This document shows, piece after piece, positions 40,414 through 53,345 of a stretch of DNA of 64,000 nucleotides. The stretch spans positions 434,001 through 498,000 of the forward strand of contig JAFKDC010000001.1 of the NCBI GenBank assembly GCA_017255395.1, in the 5' to 3' direction. The stretch is from Enemella evansiae. GTDB lineage: Bacteria; Pseudomonadota; Alphaproteobacteria; Rhodobacterales; Rhodobacteraceae. The notes below the pieces were generated by a model. The model did not search any database. It worked only from the letters and a program-made list of their open reading frames with translations, and was not told the DNA's origin. The position numbers were made by a program, and so were the translations under genes. Position 1 is the first letter of the stretch. Every line of letters begins with the position of its first letter.

Positions 40414-41175
40414 TCAGAAGTTATCCTTCCGTTTCCGGATTTCGGCAAACACCTGAACGTCGCTGGCATCGGCCATGCCGACGGCGGCTTTGACGTCCGG
40501 ATGACCGGCGCGCAGGAAGGGGTTCGTGTCGAGTTCAAGGGACAGTGGAACCTGGGCTGTTGGCTCGCCCCTTGCGCGGGCCTTCGCGATCGCCTCTGCA
40601 CGAGAGATAAGCGCATTGTTGCCGGGTTCAATGGTCAGCGCGAAGGCCGCGTTCGAGGTGGTGTATTCGTGGCCCGAGTAGACCATGGTCTCGGGCGGCA
40701 GGGCGGCCAGCTTGGACAGGCTGTCCCACATCATTTCGGGCGTGCCCTCGAACAGCCGTCCACAGCCCAAAGCCATCAGGCTGTCGGCGGTGAACACCGC
40801 CTTGGCGCGCGGGAAATGGAAGGCCATGTGTCCCAGCGTATGCCCGGGCACGTGCAGCGGCTCGGTATAGCCCACGCCCTCGCCGCCGTTCATGCCTTCC
40901 TCCAGCGCCATATCGAGGCGCGGCAGCTTGTGTTCTTCGGCGCGCGGACCCATGACCTTGCAGCCGTACCTGGCGCGCAGCTCCTCGACGCCCTGTACGT
41001 GGTCGGGGTGGTGGTGGGTGATCAGGATCGTGCCCAGCGACCAGCCGCGCCGGTCCAGCGCGTCGATGATCGGACCGGCCTCGGGCGCGTCGATCAGGCA
41101 GACGCCGTCCGGGCCCTTGGCGATATAAGCGTAGTTGTCCGAGAGACAGGGGACGGTGACGATCTCGAGGGCCAT
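40414..41175 (-). CDS. gloB: Hydroxyacylglutathione hydrolase (glyoxalase II)
   Basis: A 253-residue metallo-beta-lactamase-fold enzyme. The metal site THHHPDH is at about residues 53-59, followed by VPGHTLGHMAFHF, the metal-bridging Asp in FTADSLMALGCGRLFEG, and YSGHEYTTSNAAFAL; the C-terminal NPFLRAGHPDVKAA glutathione-binding region is present. It hydrolyses S-lactoylglutathione in methylglyoxal detoxification. Full length. It starts 62 bases from a divergent methyltransferase gene; this pair is common in Rhodobacterales. Confidence 0.93.
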   Translation of the reverse strand: MALEIVTVPCLSDNYAYIAKGPDGVCLIDAPEAGPIIDALDRRGWSLGTILITHHHPDHVQGVEELRARYGCKVMGPRAEEHKLPRLDMALEEGMNGGEGVGYTEPLHVPGHTLGHMAFHFPRAKAVFTADSLMALGCGRLFEGTPEMMWDSLSKLAALPPETMVYSGHEYTTSNAAFALTIEPGNNALISRAEAIAKARARGEPTAQVPLSLELDTNPFLRAGHPDVKAAVGMADASDVQVFAEIRKRKDNF

Positions 41176-41237
41176 GGCTTTTCCTTCAAGGCTTTGTCAG
41201 GATGTGGCCAGACTGACGCATCCACCGGGAGACAGCA

Positions 41238-41981
41238 ATGCATCTGGATGTGCAGGTGTTGCGCGATTTCTATTACCGCAGCGCGCTGGGGCGCGCCGCG
41301 CAGAAAATCGTGCGCGATCAGCTAGAGGTCTTCTGGCCGGTGGAAAAGGGGCACACGGTGGTGGGCTACGGCTTTGCCACGCCGCTGCTGCGCCCCTACC
41401 TGACGGAATCGCGCCGGGTGATCGGGCTGATGCCCGCGCCGCAGGGGGTCATGTCCTGGCCCGCCGGACTTCCCAACGTGTCGGTGCTCTGCGAGGAAAC
41501 GCTCTGGCCGCTGGAAACCGGGCATGTGGACCGGCTGGTGGTGATGCACGGGCTGGAGACCTCGGAGCGGCCCTCGGAGCTTCTGGACGAGGCCTACCGC
41601 GTGCTGGGGCCGGGCGGCGAGGCGGTCTTTGTCGTGCCCAACCGCACCGGGCTGTGGGCGCGGGCCGACTGGACGCCCTTCGGCTACGGCAGGCCCTATT
41701 CGCTGGGCCAGCTCGAAGCGCAGCTGAAGCGCCACGACTTCGTGCCCGAAGCGCAGGTTTCGGTCCTGTACCAGCCGCCCTCCACCCGGCGGTTCTGGAT
41801 GAAGACCGGCCCGGTCTGGGAGAAAGTGGGCCGCGCGATCCCGGCGGTCATGGCGGGCGGCGTGATGATGGTGCTGGCCTCGAAGAAGCATCCGCCGACG
41901 CGGCGCGGTGCCGGGCAGGCCGCCCGCGTCCTGAACCCCCTGGAGGTGTTGGCGCCCAAGGGAAAGCCCAAGACGGTGTGA
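41238..41981 (+). CDS. SAM-dependent methyltransferase (class I)
   Basis: A 247-residue protein starting [20 protein letters not shown]. The Rossmann elements are reduced: the usual GxGxG motif I reads [11 protein letters not shown], with acidic positions less clear, while motif IV-like [13 protein letters not shown] and the [20 protein letters not shown] post-motif are clear. The C-terminus is helical and basic. No substrate can be read. Divergent from gloB, so a link with glutathione or electrophile metabolism is possible but unproven. Confidence 0.75.
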   Translation: MHLDVQVLRDFYYRSALGRAAQKIVRDQLEVFWPVEKGHTVVGYGFATPLLRPYLTESRRVIGLMPAPQGVMSWPAGLPNVSVLCEETLWPLETGHVDRLVVMHGLETSERPSELLDEAYRVLGPGGEAVFVVPNRTGLWARADWTPFGYGRPYSLGQLEAQLKRHDFVPEAQVSVLYQPPSTRRFWMKTGPVWEKVGRAIPAVMAGGVMMVLASKKHPPTRRGAGQAARVLNPLEVLAPKGKPKTV

Positions 41982-42283
41982 CGTCAGGCGGCGCTCGTGC
42001 CTTCGGCACGTCGCCCCACCCGCCGTCCCGTGAGAGGGCGCGCAGGTGACGGTCACGGAAGCGCGGAGTGCAACTTCAGTGATAGCAACGCTGGCGGAAA
42101 TGCCGCGCACAGCAGCAGCACATGTGTCGCGCGGGGCGCCGTCGCGGGTGGAGCCATTGTCGAGACAGGACTGGAGATACCCGATATCGAAACCGGCCAG
42201 CCCGATTGCCCCGAAATCGCCCTTCAGCGATTGCAGGGGCGTGTCCTTGTCCAGCGCATCGCCGGTGACGGGATCGCCCGCCG

Positions 42284-42886
42284 TCACCTGAACGGAGAGA
42301 GAGAGGGGTCGGGGCCAAAGTGGAACACCCCCTCGCCATCGACGGGGTTGCCGCCCTGGTACCAAGTGATCGGCGCGTTGCTTTCAAAGCCGGGCATCGG
42401 CACGCCGCTGTCCTCAAAAGGCGTTTCTTCGTCGCTGGTTGCCTCTGTCTGGCCGAGGTCCCAGGTCTGGACCAGTTCGAGGCCGTAGAGCGCTTCGATC
42501 TCGTCCAGCGTATTGGTTGGCTCGCCGGTGGCGGCCTCCACCTCGCTCAGCGACTGCGGAAGGGCGGTGCTTTCCGGGACGAGGTAAAGGCGCAGCGACC
42601 AGTCCTGCGTCACCCCGGCCGGGCCTTCGCCATAGTCGACGTATTCCAGCAGCATCAGGCTGCCGGTCTCATCCTCGCCGATCTCGATCTCTACCGTGCC
42701 ATCGGACCTTTCGGCGACGCTGACCCCGGTATCCGGTTCCTCCTGCTCCTCCGCGTCCTCCGGTGTCTCGGTCTCATCGACCTCCGGCTCTTCGGATTCG
42801 GCTGTGTCGGTTTCGTCATCGCTGTCATGGCCCGTCCATGTTGCCAGCAGAAGTCCGAGGCCGAGAACGGCGAGCAGTGCGGTCAT
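42284..42886 (-). pseudogene. Acidic anchored protein, probably frameshifted at a TC repeat
   Basis: The intact frame encodes 200 residues from ATG 42886. It has a hydrophobic N-terminus (TALLAVLGLGLLLATW), a very acidic linker (about residues 20-55) and a folded-looking region (VEIEIGEDETGSLMLLEYVD, then LYLVPESTALPQSL). It stops at 42284, just after five TC units (42295-42304). In the -1 frame the protein-like sequence goes on for about 60 codons (VTAGDPVTGDALDKDTPLQS and LKGDFGAIGLAGFDIGYLQS) with host-like codon use. I therefore read it as a longer gene interrupted at the repeat by mutation or phase variation. The family is not recognised. Confidence 0.55.
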
Positions 42887-43355
42887 GTCAATTTTCCCAT
42901 TAAAATCACTGACGCGATCTGGCCACGGTCTCACGTGCAGATCAAGGAATATCGTGCATTTGCGGGGTGGCTGACCTGCGAGGGGGCTATCCGCGGAAAC
43001 AGTCTCGACCCTCAGCGCGGTATTTTTCTTTCGGCCGAGCCGGCCCCCCGGCAGCCAGGCCGCCGCGACAGCGCAGCCTTGCCGATCTTGGGTACAGGAA
43101 TCGTTAAGAGTCTGACAGAAAATGTGGTTTTCATGCCTTGAGCGAAGGCGCAGATGGTCGCACTTGCGGCAAGTTTTTGATTTCGCGGGATTTTGCCGAA
43201 AGAGGTAAATCCGCCAAGCCTGTTGCGAGGTTCAAGAGGCTCTGCTACATCCGCCGCGATCCATAAGCCTTGGCACCAATCAAGGTCAGCACATGCCCTC
43301 GGACGCCCGGCAGCATCGCCCCGCGTCACGGGGGCCGCATATCGGAAGGGTGGAC
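42887..43355. other. Divergent control region upstream of atpH
   Basis: There is no gene in 469 bases. AT-richer patches occur around 42890-42960 and 43080-43200. A TTGCGA/TACATC pair with 17-base spacing at 43223-43251 could be the atp promoter. Nothing else is recognised. Confidence 0.4.
43223..43251 (+). promoter_or_regulatory. atpH: Possible promoter of the atpHAGDC operon
   Basis: TTGCGA (43223-43228), a 17-base spacer and TACATC (43246-43251). The -35 box matches four of six consensus positions and the -10 box three, so this is only a candidate. It would give a leader of about 100 bases before the GTG start at 43356. Confidence 0.3.
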
Positions 43356-43916
43356 GTGTCTGAATCAGCATCGATTTCCTCTGGCATAGCCGAACGCTAT
43401 GCCACTGCCGTCTTCGAGATCGTGAAAGAAAATAACGAGCTTGCCGCGCTCGAGTCCAATCTCGACGATCTTTCTGCCGCAATCGCCGACAGCCCCGAGC
43501 TGCGCGATCTGCTGGCCAACCCCGCTTACTCGCGCGCCGAACAGCAGGCTGCCATCACCGCCGTCGCGGAGAAGATGGGCCTGACCACCGTGCTGCGGAA
43601 CACGCTGGGCCTGATGGCATCCAAGCGCCGCCTCTTTGTGGTGCCGCATATGGTGACGCGCCTGCGCGCCATGATTGCCGACGCCAAGGGCGAAGTGACC
43701 GCCGACGTGACCTCGGCGACCGAGCTGAGCGCCGCGCAGCGCCAGCAGCTGGCCGACACCATCAAGTCCAAGTTCGGCAAGGACGTGAAGATCAATACGA
43801 CCGTCGATGAAAGCCTCATCGGCGGTCTTGTCGTCAAGGTGGGCTCGAAGATGATCGACACCTCGATCCGCTCGAAGCTCAACTCCCTCCAGAATGCAAT
43901 GAAAGAGGTCGGATAA
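43356..43916 (+). CDS. atpH: F1F0 ATP synthase delta subunit
   Basis: A 186-residue subunit starting at GTG 43356 ([20 protein letters not shown] when read as Met), with GGAAGG spaced six bases before it; the upstream ATG 43293 is in a region without protein character. OSCP/delta family features are the N-terminal helical bundle ([20 protein letters not shown]) and the conserved C-terminal [20 protein letters not shown]-type strand, here [20 protein letters not shown]. It links the F1 head to the peripheral stalk. First gene of the operon atpHAGDC; the F0 genes are elsewhere, as usual in alphaproteobacteria. Confidence 0.95.
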   Translation: MSESASISSGIAERYATAVFEIVKENNELAALESNLDDLSAAIADSPELRDLLANPAYSRAEQQAAITAVAEKMGLTTVLRNTLGLMASKRRLFVVPHMVTRLRAMIADAKGEVTADVTSATELSAAQRQQLADTIKSKFGKDVKINTTVDESLIGGLVVKVGSKMIDTSIRSKLNSLQNAMKEVG

Positions 43917-45455
<1,539 letters not shown>

Positions 45456-45467
45456 GAGGGGGGAGAC

Positions 45468-47790
<2,323 letters not shown>

Positions 47791-47882
47791 ACCCGGGCAG
47801 CGGGGTGGGTCACGGACCCGTCCCGCGCCTGCCATCCCGTGCGGGGCGGGCCTGACCCGCCGCGCACGACCAAGGAGTTCAC
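47791..47882. other. Hairpin-rich spacer between atpD and atpC
   Basis: Two inverted repeats (GGGTC/GACCC at 47807-47819 and GGCGGG/CCCGCC at 47845-47861) occupy a 92-base spacer, whereas the other atp genes are 0 to 19 bases apart. No T-run follows. It may stabilise the upstream message or lower epsilon output. CAAGGAG lies just before the atpC start. Confidence 0.45.
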
Positions 47883-48317
47883 ATGGCAGATACGATGCAA
47901 TTCGACCTCGTCTCGCCCGAGCGCAAGCTGCTCTCGGCGCAGGTCAAATCGGTGCAGATCCCCGGAGCGGCTGGCGACATGACCGCCATGCCGAACCACG
48001 CGCCGACGATCACCACGCTGCGTCCGGGCATCCTGACCGTGGAGACCGAAAACGGCACCGAAGAGTTCGTCGTGACCGGCGGTTTCGCCGAGATCGGCGA
48101 GTCGCTTTCGGTCCTCGCGGAGCGCGCCCTGCCGCGTGGCGACGTGGATCAGGCCACCTACGAGTCGATGGTGGACGAGGCCCATGCCTCTTACCAGAAG
48201 ACCAAAGAGGCCTTCCCGAACGAGCCGGGCCCCGTTGACGAAGCGGTGAAGCTGCTGATGGACATGGTTGCCGTCGGCACGCACATTGGTCTGGACCCCA
48301 AGCAGCCGTCGATCTGA
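47883..48317 (+). CDS. atpC: F1F0 ATP synthase epsilon subunit
   Basis: A 144-residue subunit. The N-terminal beta sandwich ([60 protein letters not shown]) is complete, and the C-terminal part has two helices without the long arginine-rich arm of E. coli, as in related alphaproteobacteria. It sits on the gamma foot and regulates rotation. Last gene of the operon, followed by the terminator at 48345-48371. Confidence 0.96.
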   Translation: MADTMQFDLVSPERKLLSAQVKSVQIPGAAGDMTAMPNHAPTITTLRPGILTVETENGTEEFVVTGGFAEIGESLSVLAERALPRGDVDQATYESMVDEAHASYQKTKEAFPNEPGPVDEAVKLLMDMVAVGTHIGLDPKQPSI

Positions 48318-48344
48318 CGGCCAGCCGGATCACAAGACTTTCTG

Positions 48345-48371
48345 AAAGCCCCGCCCCTTCGGCGGGGCTTT
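48345..48371 (+). terminator. Rho-independent terminator of the atp operon
   Basis: A perfect 11-bp stem AAAGCCCCGCC/GGCGGGGCTTT with the loop CCTTC, followed by CTCGTT, 28 bases behind atpC. The 270 bases between it and the next gene hold nothing else I recognise. Confidence 0.88.
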
Positions 48372-48639
48372 CTCGTTCCGGGGCAGGCGGGCGCGTCTGG
48401 CTTGGCCCGGAACGCGCTGGCCTGCGCCGGGGATCGTCCGCCGGGGCTAGGGCGCCCGGAATCCGTGGCCCTGCGCTCCGCGATGCGCTGTTCCCTTGCG
48501 ACACACAAGCGGCCCGCGCGACAGCGGCCCTTCGCCGCTCTTGCCAGATTTGCCCGAAAAGCCCATTTCATCCATAGGCGACCCGCGTTACGAGGGACGC
48601 ACCCCCCTGAATCGGCCTTCTGACGCAAGGATTGCGCCC

Positions 48640-49284
48640 TTGGACCTCACTGCCCTTCTGCGCGAGCTCGTGACGCTGTTCGTGGTCATCGACCCGATCG
48701 GCTCTTTGCCGGTGTTCTACTTCGCCACCGCCTCGGTCCCGGCGGCGTTGCACTGGAAGTTCGCCCTGCGCGCGGTGATCGTCGCGTGGGTTGTGCTCAT
48801 GGCTTTCCTGGTCGGGGGGCAGATCCTGCTGGAAGGGCTTGGCCTGCGCTTCGGGTCGTTCCAGATCGCGGGCGGGGTGATCCTGTTCCTCTTCGCGCTG
48901 ACCATGATCTTCGGCGATAGCAAACCCGAGCGCGAAATGGCAGAGGCGGAACGCGACCACCTCTCGGGCGCGGTCTTCCCGCTGGCGATGCCCTCCATTG
49001 CATCGCCCGGTGCCATGCTGGCCATCGTGGTGCTGACCGACAACCACCGCCATTCCGTGTCCGAACAACTGGTCACGGCGGGCCTGCTGACGCTGGTGCT
49101 GGTCCTGACGCTGCTGCTGCTGCTGGCCGCCGCGCCGCTGAAGCGCGTGCTGGGAAATACCGGCGCGGGCGTCGTCAGCCGGGTCATGGGTATCATCCTT
49201 GCCACCGTTGCGGTCGACGCCATCCTCGGCGGCCTGAACGCGGTGGGCGTGCTGTCGGTCGACGGCAGCGGCGGGCCGCTGTAG
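48640..49284 (+). CDS. MarC family integral membrane protein
   Basis: A 214-residue protein with six hydrophobic segments. I choose TTG 48640 (LDLTALLRELVTLFVVIDPI), with AAGG ten bases upstream, because the frame further upstream has no Met codon and no protein character; the TTG start is unusual. The MarC/UPF0056 marks are FVVIDPIGSLPVFYFAT, the central GGVILFLFALTMIFG and the second-half AMPSIASPGAMLAIVVLT. MarC was once linked to multiple antibiotic resistance, but that role was not confirmed; the function remains unknown. Confidence 0.85.
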   Translation: MDLTALLRELVTLFVVIDPIGSLPVFYFATASVPAALHWKFALRAVIVAWVVLMAFLVGGQILLEGLGLRFGSFQIAGGVILFLFALTMIFGDSKPEREMAEAERDHLSGAVFPLAMPSIASPGAMLAIVVLTDNHRHSVSEQLVTAGLLTLVLVLTLLLLLAAAPLKRVLGNTGAGVVSRVMGIILATVAVDAILGGLNAVGVLSVDGSGGPL

Positions 49285-49413
49285 CCACCGGGCCTGAGCC
49301 GAAGCACGATATGGCTTCCGGTGCCATGGCAGGGTCCGGCGCCTTGGATCAGTCCGCCCTCGGCGTGGAGTGCAGAACCTGCTTCACCGTCCGGCAGGAC
49401 GGCGTCGGAAGTC

Positions 49414-49730
49414 ATGATGCGGGGAGCGGACGAGAAGAGCGGGTCGCTGTTCAGCGATGTGAATCTTGAAAAGCGCATCCCAGCGCGGCGTCCGCTGCGG
49501 AAGATCCGGCAGGTCGTGAACGATGCGCCGGCCAGCCTCGATGAAGGGTTTCCAACCGAAGGCCGGGGATACGCTGCCTGACGACGACCCTGGCAACCCA
49601 CCCGGACCCGACACCACCGCCGAAGACCCAGCCCAAACGACCCAAGCCGAAACCGCCCCGATGTTCCGCCCCAGCCACCGATACCGCACTGCGGAAATCG
49701 ACTTCCGGGGCGAGAAGCGGTCCAATGCCG
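49414..49730 (+). pseudogene. IS5-family transposase remnant (N-terminus plus internal fragment)
   Basis: The frame from 49414 begins MMRGADEKSGSLFSDVNLEK and continues RIPARRPLRKIRQVVNDAPA, the start of an IS5-group DDE transposase. At about 49550 the reading jumps frame into SMKGFQPKAGDTLPDDD and later EIDFRGEKRSN, segments that normally lie well over 100 residues further on. A large internal deletion with frameshift is therefore visible. The copy ends abruptly near 49730, where an IS3-type remnant on the other strand begins. It cannot encode an active enzyme. Confidence 0.75.
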
Positions 49731-49739
49731 AACCACGTG

Positions 49740-50151
49740 CGGAGCTTGGCGATCGATACTGCGACACCCTCCGCCAAGAGACCCTGCTGGATGCGACGGA
49801 TCAATTCCCGTCCTGCTTCGCCATGTCACTCGGACCAGTGGCGTTTCCATGGCTCACCCAGCAGGGCCTGAAGCTTTTCGGCCCCGCAGCTCCAGCATAG
49901 CCTCGCCACAGGCTTCCTGCAGGTTCCGGAACCTTCTCGTATTGCTCGCGGATGTCGAGCGGGTTGGCGCGCAGCGAGTTCTCCATCCCCCGCTAGGCGT
50001 CTTCGACCCAGCCCTCGATCTCGGAGAGCGTCAGGTCAAAGGACCGGCTCGCCTCAGACACGGTCGTCCTGCCCTGGATGATCTCGATGACAAGCGCTGA
50101 CTTACGCTTCGCCGTCCACCGCTTGATGCTGTCGTCCATCGTCATACTCAT
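49740..50151 (-). pseudogene. IS3-family element remnant (orfA with stop, orfB start)
   Basis: From ATG 50151 the minus strand reads MSMTMDDSIKRWTAKRKSAL then VIEIIQGRTTVSEASRSFDL, the typical IS3-group orfA start. A TAG at 49993-49995 interrupts it where a Lys is expected (EDA-stop-RGMENSLRANPLDIREQYE). After that, at least one frameshift follows, and an orfB-like IRRIQQGLLAEGVAVSIAKL ends in fusion with the IS5 remnant. This is a dead, partial copy; its terminal repeats were not identified. Confidence 0.75.
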
Positions 50152-50164
50152 TGCCACGTTCTCC

Positions 50165-50340
50165 TTTGTAGCATGAGAAGGTTCTCACTGGGTCGATACA
50201 CCAGCGGTGCGAGCTCTGCCGCCACGGCTTTCCACATGCCGGACTGCCCGAGACCGCAATGCAGGGCCAGAACCCGCGCCGCACCGCCGTCGAAGCTGCG
50301 GTGGAAGATCGGCCCGCAGCGCCGCCTCGTCGCGCGGCAT
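50165..50340 (-). pseudogene. Truncated alpha/beta-hydrolase gene
   Basis: Between the isomerase stop and the IS3 remnant, one minus-strand frame reads GPIFHRSFDGGAARVLALHC followed by GLGQSGMWKAVAAELAPLV. This resembles the N-terminal strand and oxyanion region of an alpha/beta hydrolase. It is cut off after about 45 residues by the IS3 remnant at about 50160. No start codon fits clearly. Probably the gene once followed the isomerase in an operon and was destroyed by the insertion. Confidence 0.4.
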
Positions 50341-50940
50341 TCAGAGATCCCCGGAGAGATGCGCGTCTAGATCCGCCAGCCGGTCCTGCCCCCAGAACCG
50401 CTGGTCCGTGTCGGTGATGTAGAAGGGCGCGCCGAAGACGCCGCGCTCGACCGCCTCTTCGAGGTTGCGGGCGTAGGTCTCGGCTCCCAGCAGAAGGCCG
50501 CTGTCGGCCAGGGACGGATCGAAGCCGGCACTGGCGAGGCAGGCGCGGATCACCGCATCGTCGGCGGCATCCTTTTCCTCTGCCCAGCAGGCGCGCAGGA
50601 TGCCGTGCACCAGCGCGCCCATGTCGCCGCCGCCCGCCTGCTGCGCGGCGATCACCGCGTAGGACGAGGGCGCGGCGTTGAAGGGCCAGAAGGCGGGTTT
50701 CAGGTTGAAGGGCATCCCGGTCTTCTTCGCCAGCCGGGTCAGTTCCTGCGCCCGGTACGCCATCCGCGAGGGGTGGCGCTGCGCCGGGGGCGTGCCGCCG
50801 GTCCGCGAGAAGAGCCCGAGGATATCCAGCGGCTTGTAGGTGACCGTGGCGCCGTGGCGGACGGCGATCTCTTCCAGACCGGTGCCCGCAAAATAGGTGA
50901 ACGGCGACAGGGTCGCGAAATAATAGTCGATATGGGCCAT
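50341..50940 (-). CDS. 2-hydroxychromene-2-carboxylate isomerase family protein (DsbA/GST-kappa fold)
   Basis: A 199-residue protein from ATG 50940 (MAHIDYYFATLSPFTYFAGT). The active-site Ser lies in FATLSPFTYFAG, matching the SPYxYL motif of NahD-type isomerases; later NLKPAFWPFNAAPSSYAVIA and the cis-Pro GVFGAPFYITDTDQRFWGQD are typical. Enzymes of this family isomerise an aromatic degradation intermediate with glutathione; many homologues, likely including this one, have unknown substrates. The following gene on the strand is a truncated hydrolase. Confidence 0.85.
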   Translation of the reverse strand: MAHIDYYFATLSPFTYFAGTGLEEIAVRHGATVTYKPLDILGLFSRTGGTPPAQRHPSRMAYRAQELTRLAKKTGMPFNLKPAFWPFNAAPSSYAVIAAQQAGGGDMGALVHGILRACWAEEKDAADDAVIRACLASAGFDPSLADSGLLLGAETYARNLEEAVERGVFGAPFYITDTDQRFWGQDRLADLDAHLSGDL

Positions 50941-51036
50941 CTGTCGCGCGTCCTGCTGTGTTGCTGGCCTGCACGTTAAGGCCATGCTAACGGGGCTGCA
51001 ACGTCACGAATCCGTCACTCACCGGAGCCTGCCCCC

Positions 51037-52044
51037 ATGCCCACCGTCATCGAACCCAAGCTGATTTCCGGCAATGCCAACAAGCCGCTTGCCCAGGCCA
51101 TCGCACGGCGGATGTCGCTGTATCGTGGGATGTCCGTGGGTCTGGTGGATGCGCGGGTCGAGCGGTTCAACGACAGCGAGATCTTCGTCGAGGTCTTCGA
51201 GAACGTACGCGGCGAGGACATGTTCATCATCCAGCCGACCTCGAACCCCGCCAACGACAACCTGATGGAACTGCTGATCATGGCCGACGCGCTGCGCCGG
51301 TCCTCTGCGGCGCGGATCACCGCCGTGATCCCCTACTTCGGCTATGCCCGGCAGGATCGCCGCACCAAGGCGCGCACGCCGATTTCCGCAAAGCTGGTGG
51401 CCAACATGATGGTCACGGCGGGGATCGAGCGGGTGCTGACGCTGGACCTGCACGCGGCGCAGATCCAGGGTTTCTTCGATATCCCGGTCGACAACCTCTA
51501 TGCCTCGCCGATCTTCGCGCTGGACGTGCAGAAGCAGTTCGACGACCTCTCGGACGTGCTGGTGATCTCGCCCGATGTGGGCGGCGTGGCCCGCGCGCGC
51601 GAGCTGGCAAAGCGGATCAACGCGCCGCTGGCCATCGTCGACAAGCGGCGCGAGAAGCCGGGCGAGGTGGCCGAGATGACGGTGATCGGCGATGTGACCG
51701 GCAAGCGTTGCATCATCGTGGACGACATGTGCGACACGGCGGGCACGCTCTGCAAGGCGGCGGAGGTCATCATGGACCACGGCGCGACCGAGGTGCACGC
51801 CTATATCTCGCATGGGGTCATGTCGGGTCCGGCGGTCGAGCGGATCACGAAATCGGTGCTCAAGACGCTGGTGCTGACCGATTCGATCCAGCCCACCGGG
51901 CCGGTCTCGGACGCGCCGAACATCCGCGTGCTGCCGACCGCGCCGATGTTCGCGCAATCGATCCTGAACATCTGGAACGGCACCTCTGTGTCCTCGCTCT
52001 TCGAGACGGAAACGCTGGGCCCGATCTACGAAGGCATCCTGTGA
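51037..52044 (+). CDS. prs: Ribose-phosphate pyrophosphokinase (PRPP synthetase)
   Basis: A 335-residue enzyme. It makes PRPP from ribose 5-phosphate and ATP for nucleotide, His and Trp synthesis. Landmarks: [40 protein letters not shown], the metal-binding [20 protein letters not shown] and the PRPP loop [20 protein letters not shown]. It is slightly longer than the usual 310-320 residues. Its stop overlaps the GTG start of a VOC protein. SD-like CGGAGCC precedes the start. Confidence 0.96.
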   Translation: MPTVIEPKLISGNANKPLAQAIARRMSLYRGMSVGLVDARVERFNDSEIFVEVFENVRGEDMFIIQPTSNPANDNLMELLIMADALRRSSAARITAVIPYFGYARQDRRTKARTPISAKLVANMMVTAGIERVLTLDLHAAQIQGFFDIPVDNLYASPIFALDVQKQFDDLSDVLVISPDVGGVARARELAKRINAPLAIVDKRREKPGEVAEMTVIGDVTGKRCIIVDDMCDTAGTLCKAAEVIMDHGATEVHAYISHGVMSGPAVERITKSVLKTLVLTDSIQPTGPVSDAPNIRVLPTAPMFAQSILNIWNGTSVSSLFETETLGPIYEGIL

Positions 52045-52427
52045 CACCCAGGCTGCGCGTCGCCCGCCCGACGGCGGATCTGGACGCACTGCTGCCCTTC
52101 TACGTAGAAGGACTGGGGCTGGAGGTGCTGACGCGCTTCACAGGACACGACGGCTTTGACGGGGTGATGCTGGGGCATGCAAAGGCGCCCTGGCACCTGG
52201 AGTTCACCCGCTCGGAGCACCCGGCCCCACACGCCCCAAGCCGCGACAACCTGCTGGTGCTGTACCTGCCCGATGGGGCCGAATGGCAGGCCGCCGTGGC
52301 GCGGATGCGGGCGGCGGGCTTTGCCCCGGTGGCCACGCTCAACCCCTATTGGGACCGGCAGGGCGCGACCTTCGAAGACCCGGAAGGCTGGCGCGTGGTC
52401 TTGCAGAACGATAGCTGGGACCTGTGA
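52041..52427 (+). CDS. VOC/glyoxalase superfamily protein
   Basis: A 128-residue protein starting at GTG 52041, overlapping the prs stop. The VOC fold is seen as two halves: [40 protein letters not shown], and [20 protein letters not shown] with [20 protein letters not shown]. Likely metal ligands are the His in WHLEF and Glu in FEDPEGW. The substrate cannot be predicted. Translation is coupled to prs. Confidence 0.85.
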   Translation: MTPRLRVARPTADLDALLPFYVEGLGLEVLTRFTGHDGFDGVMLGHAKAPWHLEFTRSEHPAPHAPSRDNLLVLYLPDGAEWQAAVARMRAAGFAPVATLNPYWDRQGATFEDPEGWRVVLQNDSWDL

Positions 52428-52542
52428 CCGCGACGTGCGGTCGGGCGGCGGCTTAAGGGGCTTCGGGCCAACCGGGCGGCACGTAGCCCCGGCCCCCCGA
52501 GCATTCCCAGTCGAAGAAACGGCACGCCAGACCTGAGATGCT

Positions 52543-52893
52543 CTAGTAGAGCGTCCAGTCGTCCTCTGACGCGACTTCCCCGATGGCCAGCCAGTTCATG
52601 CGGACGCGGGCGACGCGGGTGTCGGACCAGGTGCGGAAGGCAAGCTCGAAGCCGGTTGTGGTGACATTCTCGGCGGCGATATCGGCGCGCACGTTGGCGC
52701 CCTGATCCATGTCCCACAGCGACAGCGCGACCTGCACGACGGGCGGTGTGCGGAAGGGCTCTGCAAAGCGGATCGCCTTGCGCCGTTCCCGGGCGCCCGA
52801 GCCGGTCCACATCTCGCCGCCAGAGGCAAAATCCGAGAACAGTTCCTCGTTGCCCTGTGCGACCCCGATCAGCGCGCCCGTGAATTTCCGCAT
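52543..52893 (-). CDS. H-type lectin domain protein
   Basis: A 116-residue protein starting MRKFTGALIGVAQGNEELFS. The body matches the H-type lectin domain (PF09458): RKAIRFAEPFRTPPVVQVAL, LWDMDQGANVRADIAAENVT, TTGFELAFRTWSDTRVARVR, MNWLAIGE. In snail agglutinins this domain binds GalNAc. Bacterial stand-alone copies are common in Rhodobacterales and uncharacterised. No signal peptide. Convergent with the VOC gene. Confidence 0.8.
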   Translation of the reverse strand: MRKFTGALIGVAQGNEELFSDFASGGEMWTGSGARERRKAIRFAEPFRTPPVVQVALSLWDMDQGANVRADIAAENVTTTGFELAFRTWSDTRVARVRMNWLAIGEVASEDDWTLY

Positions 52894-53068
52894 CTGCCCC
52901 TCTTGGCCGTTTTCCTGCCTATAGCCTATGCAACCCGCGCGTGCAGCCCCTAACAGGCCGCTGAACTAGTCACCGAGCCGGAACGGTTTTCCTTCGTTGC
53001 AGGCCTTACAGCCCGGCCTTGCGCTTTTGGGTTCGAAAGGCCTGTGTGCGCGCTGCGGTTTCTCGTCG

Positions 53069-53345
53069 TCACGCTCCCGGGAGCCGGGGCAGTCTGGCGA
53101 GAGTGTCGGCGGCCATTGTGAGGATGGAGCGGGAGCGCACCCGCTCAACGCCGCGATAGACGGTCTGGGCCATGCCGCCGACGGTTTTGGCCCAATTGAT
53201 AGCCTCCTCGATGCGTTTGCGGTGCTTGACCGACAGGGCGCAACCCCGTTCCGGCGTCGATTGCTGAGTCTCGGGGTTTCCGCGCGACATGGGGCCGGGC
53301 GCAGGCCGGCGACGAACTTGGGCGCGTCGACCCCCTTGTCGGGGC
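53069..53345 (-). pseudogene. IS5-family transposase C-terminal remnant
   Basis: The minus strand reads LALGPDKGVDAPKFVAGLR in one frame, then, after a frameshift near 53290, KHRKRIEEAINWAKTVGGMA and MAADTLARLPRLPG in the next. These are the last third of an IS5-group transposase, including the RIEEAxxWxKTVGG segment that carries the catalytic Glu. The N-terminal part is missing. The rest of 52894-53618 holds nothing I recognise. Confidence 0.75.

Noticed and set aside
41322-42365. A 347-codon minus-strand gene
   Set aside because: Only its first part (to about 42090) reads like protein, as the out-of-frame tail of the 42886 gene. The rest is antisense to the methyltransferase.
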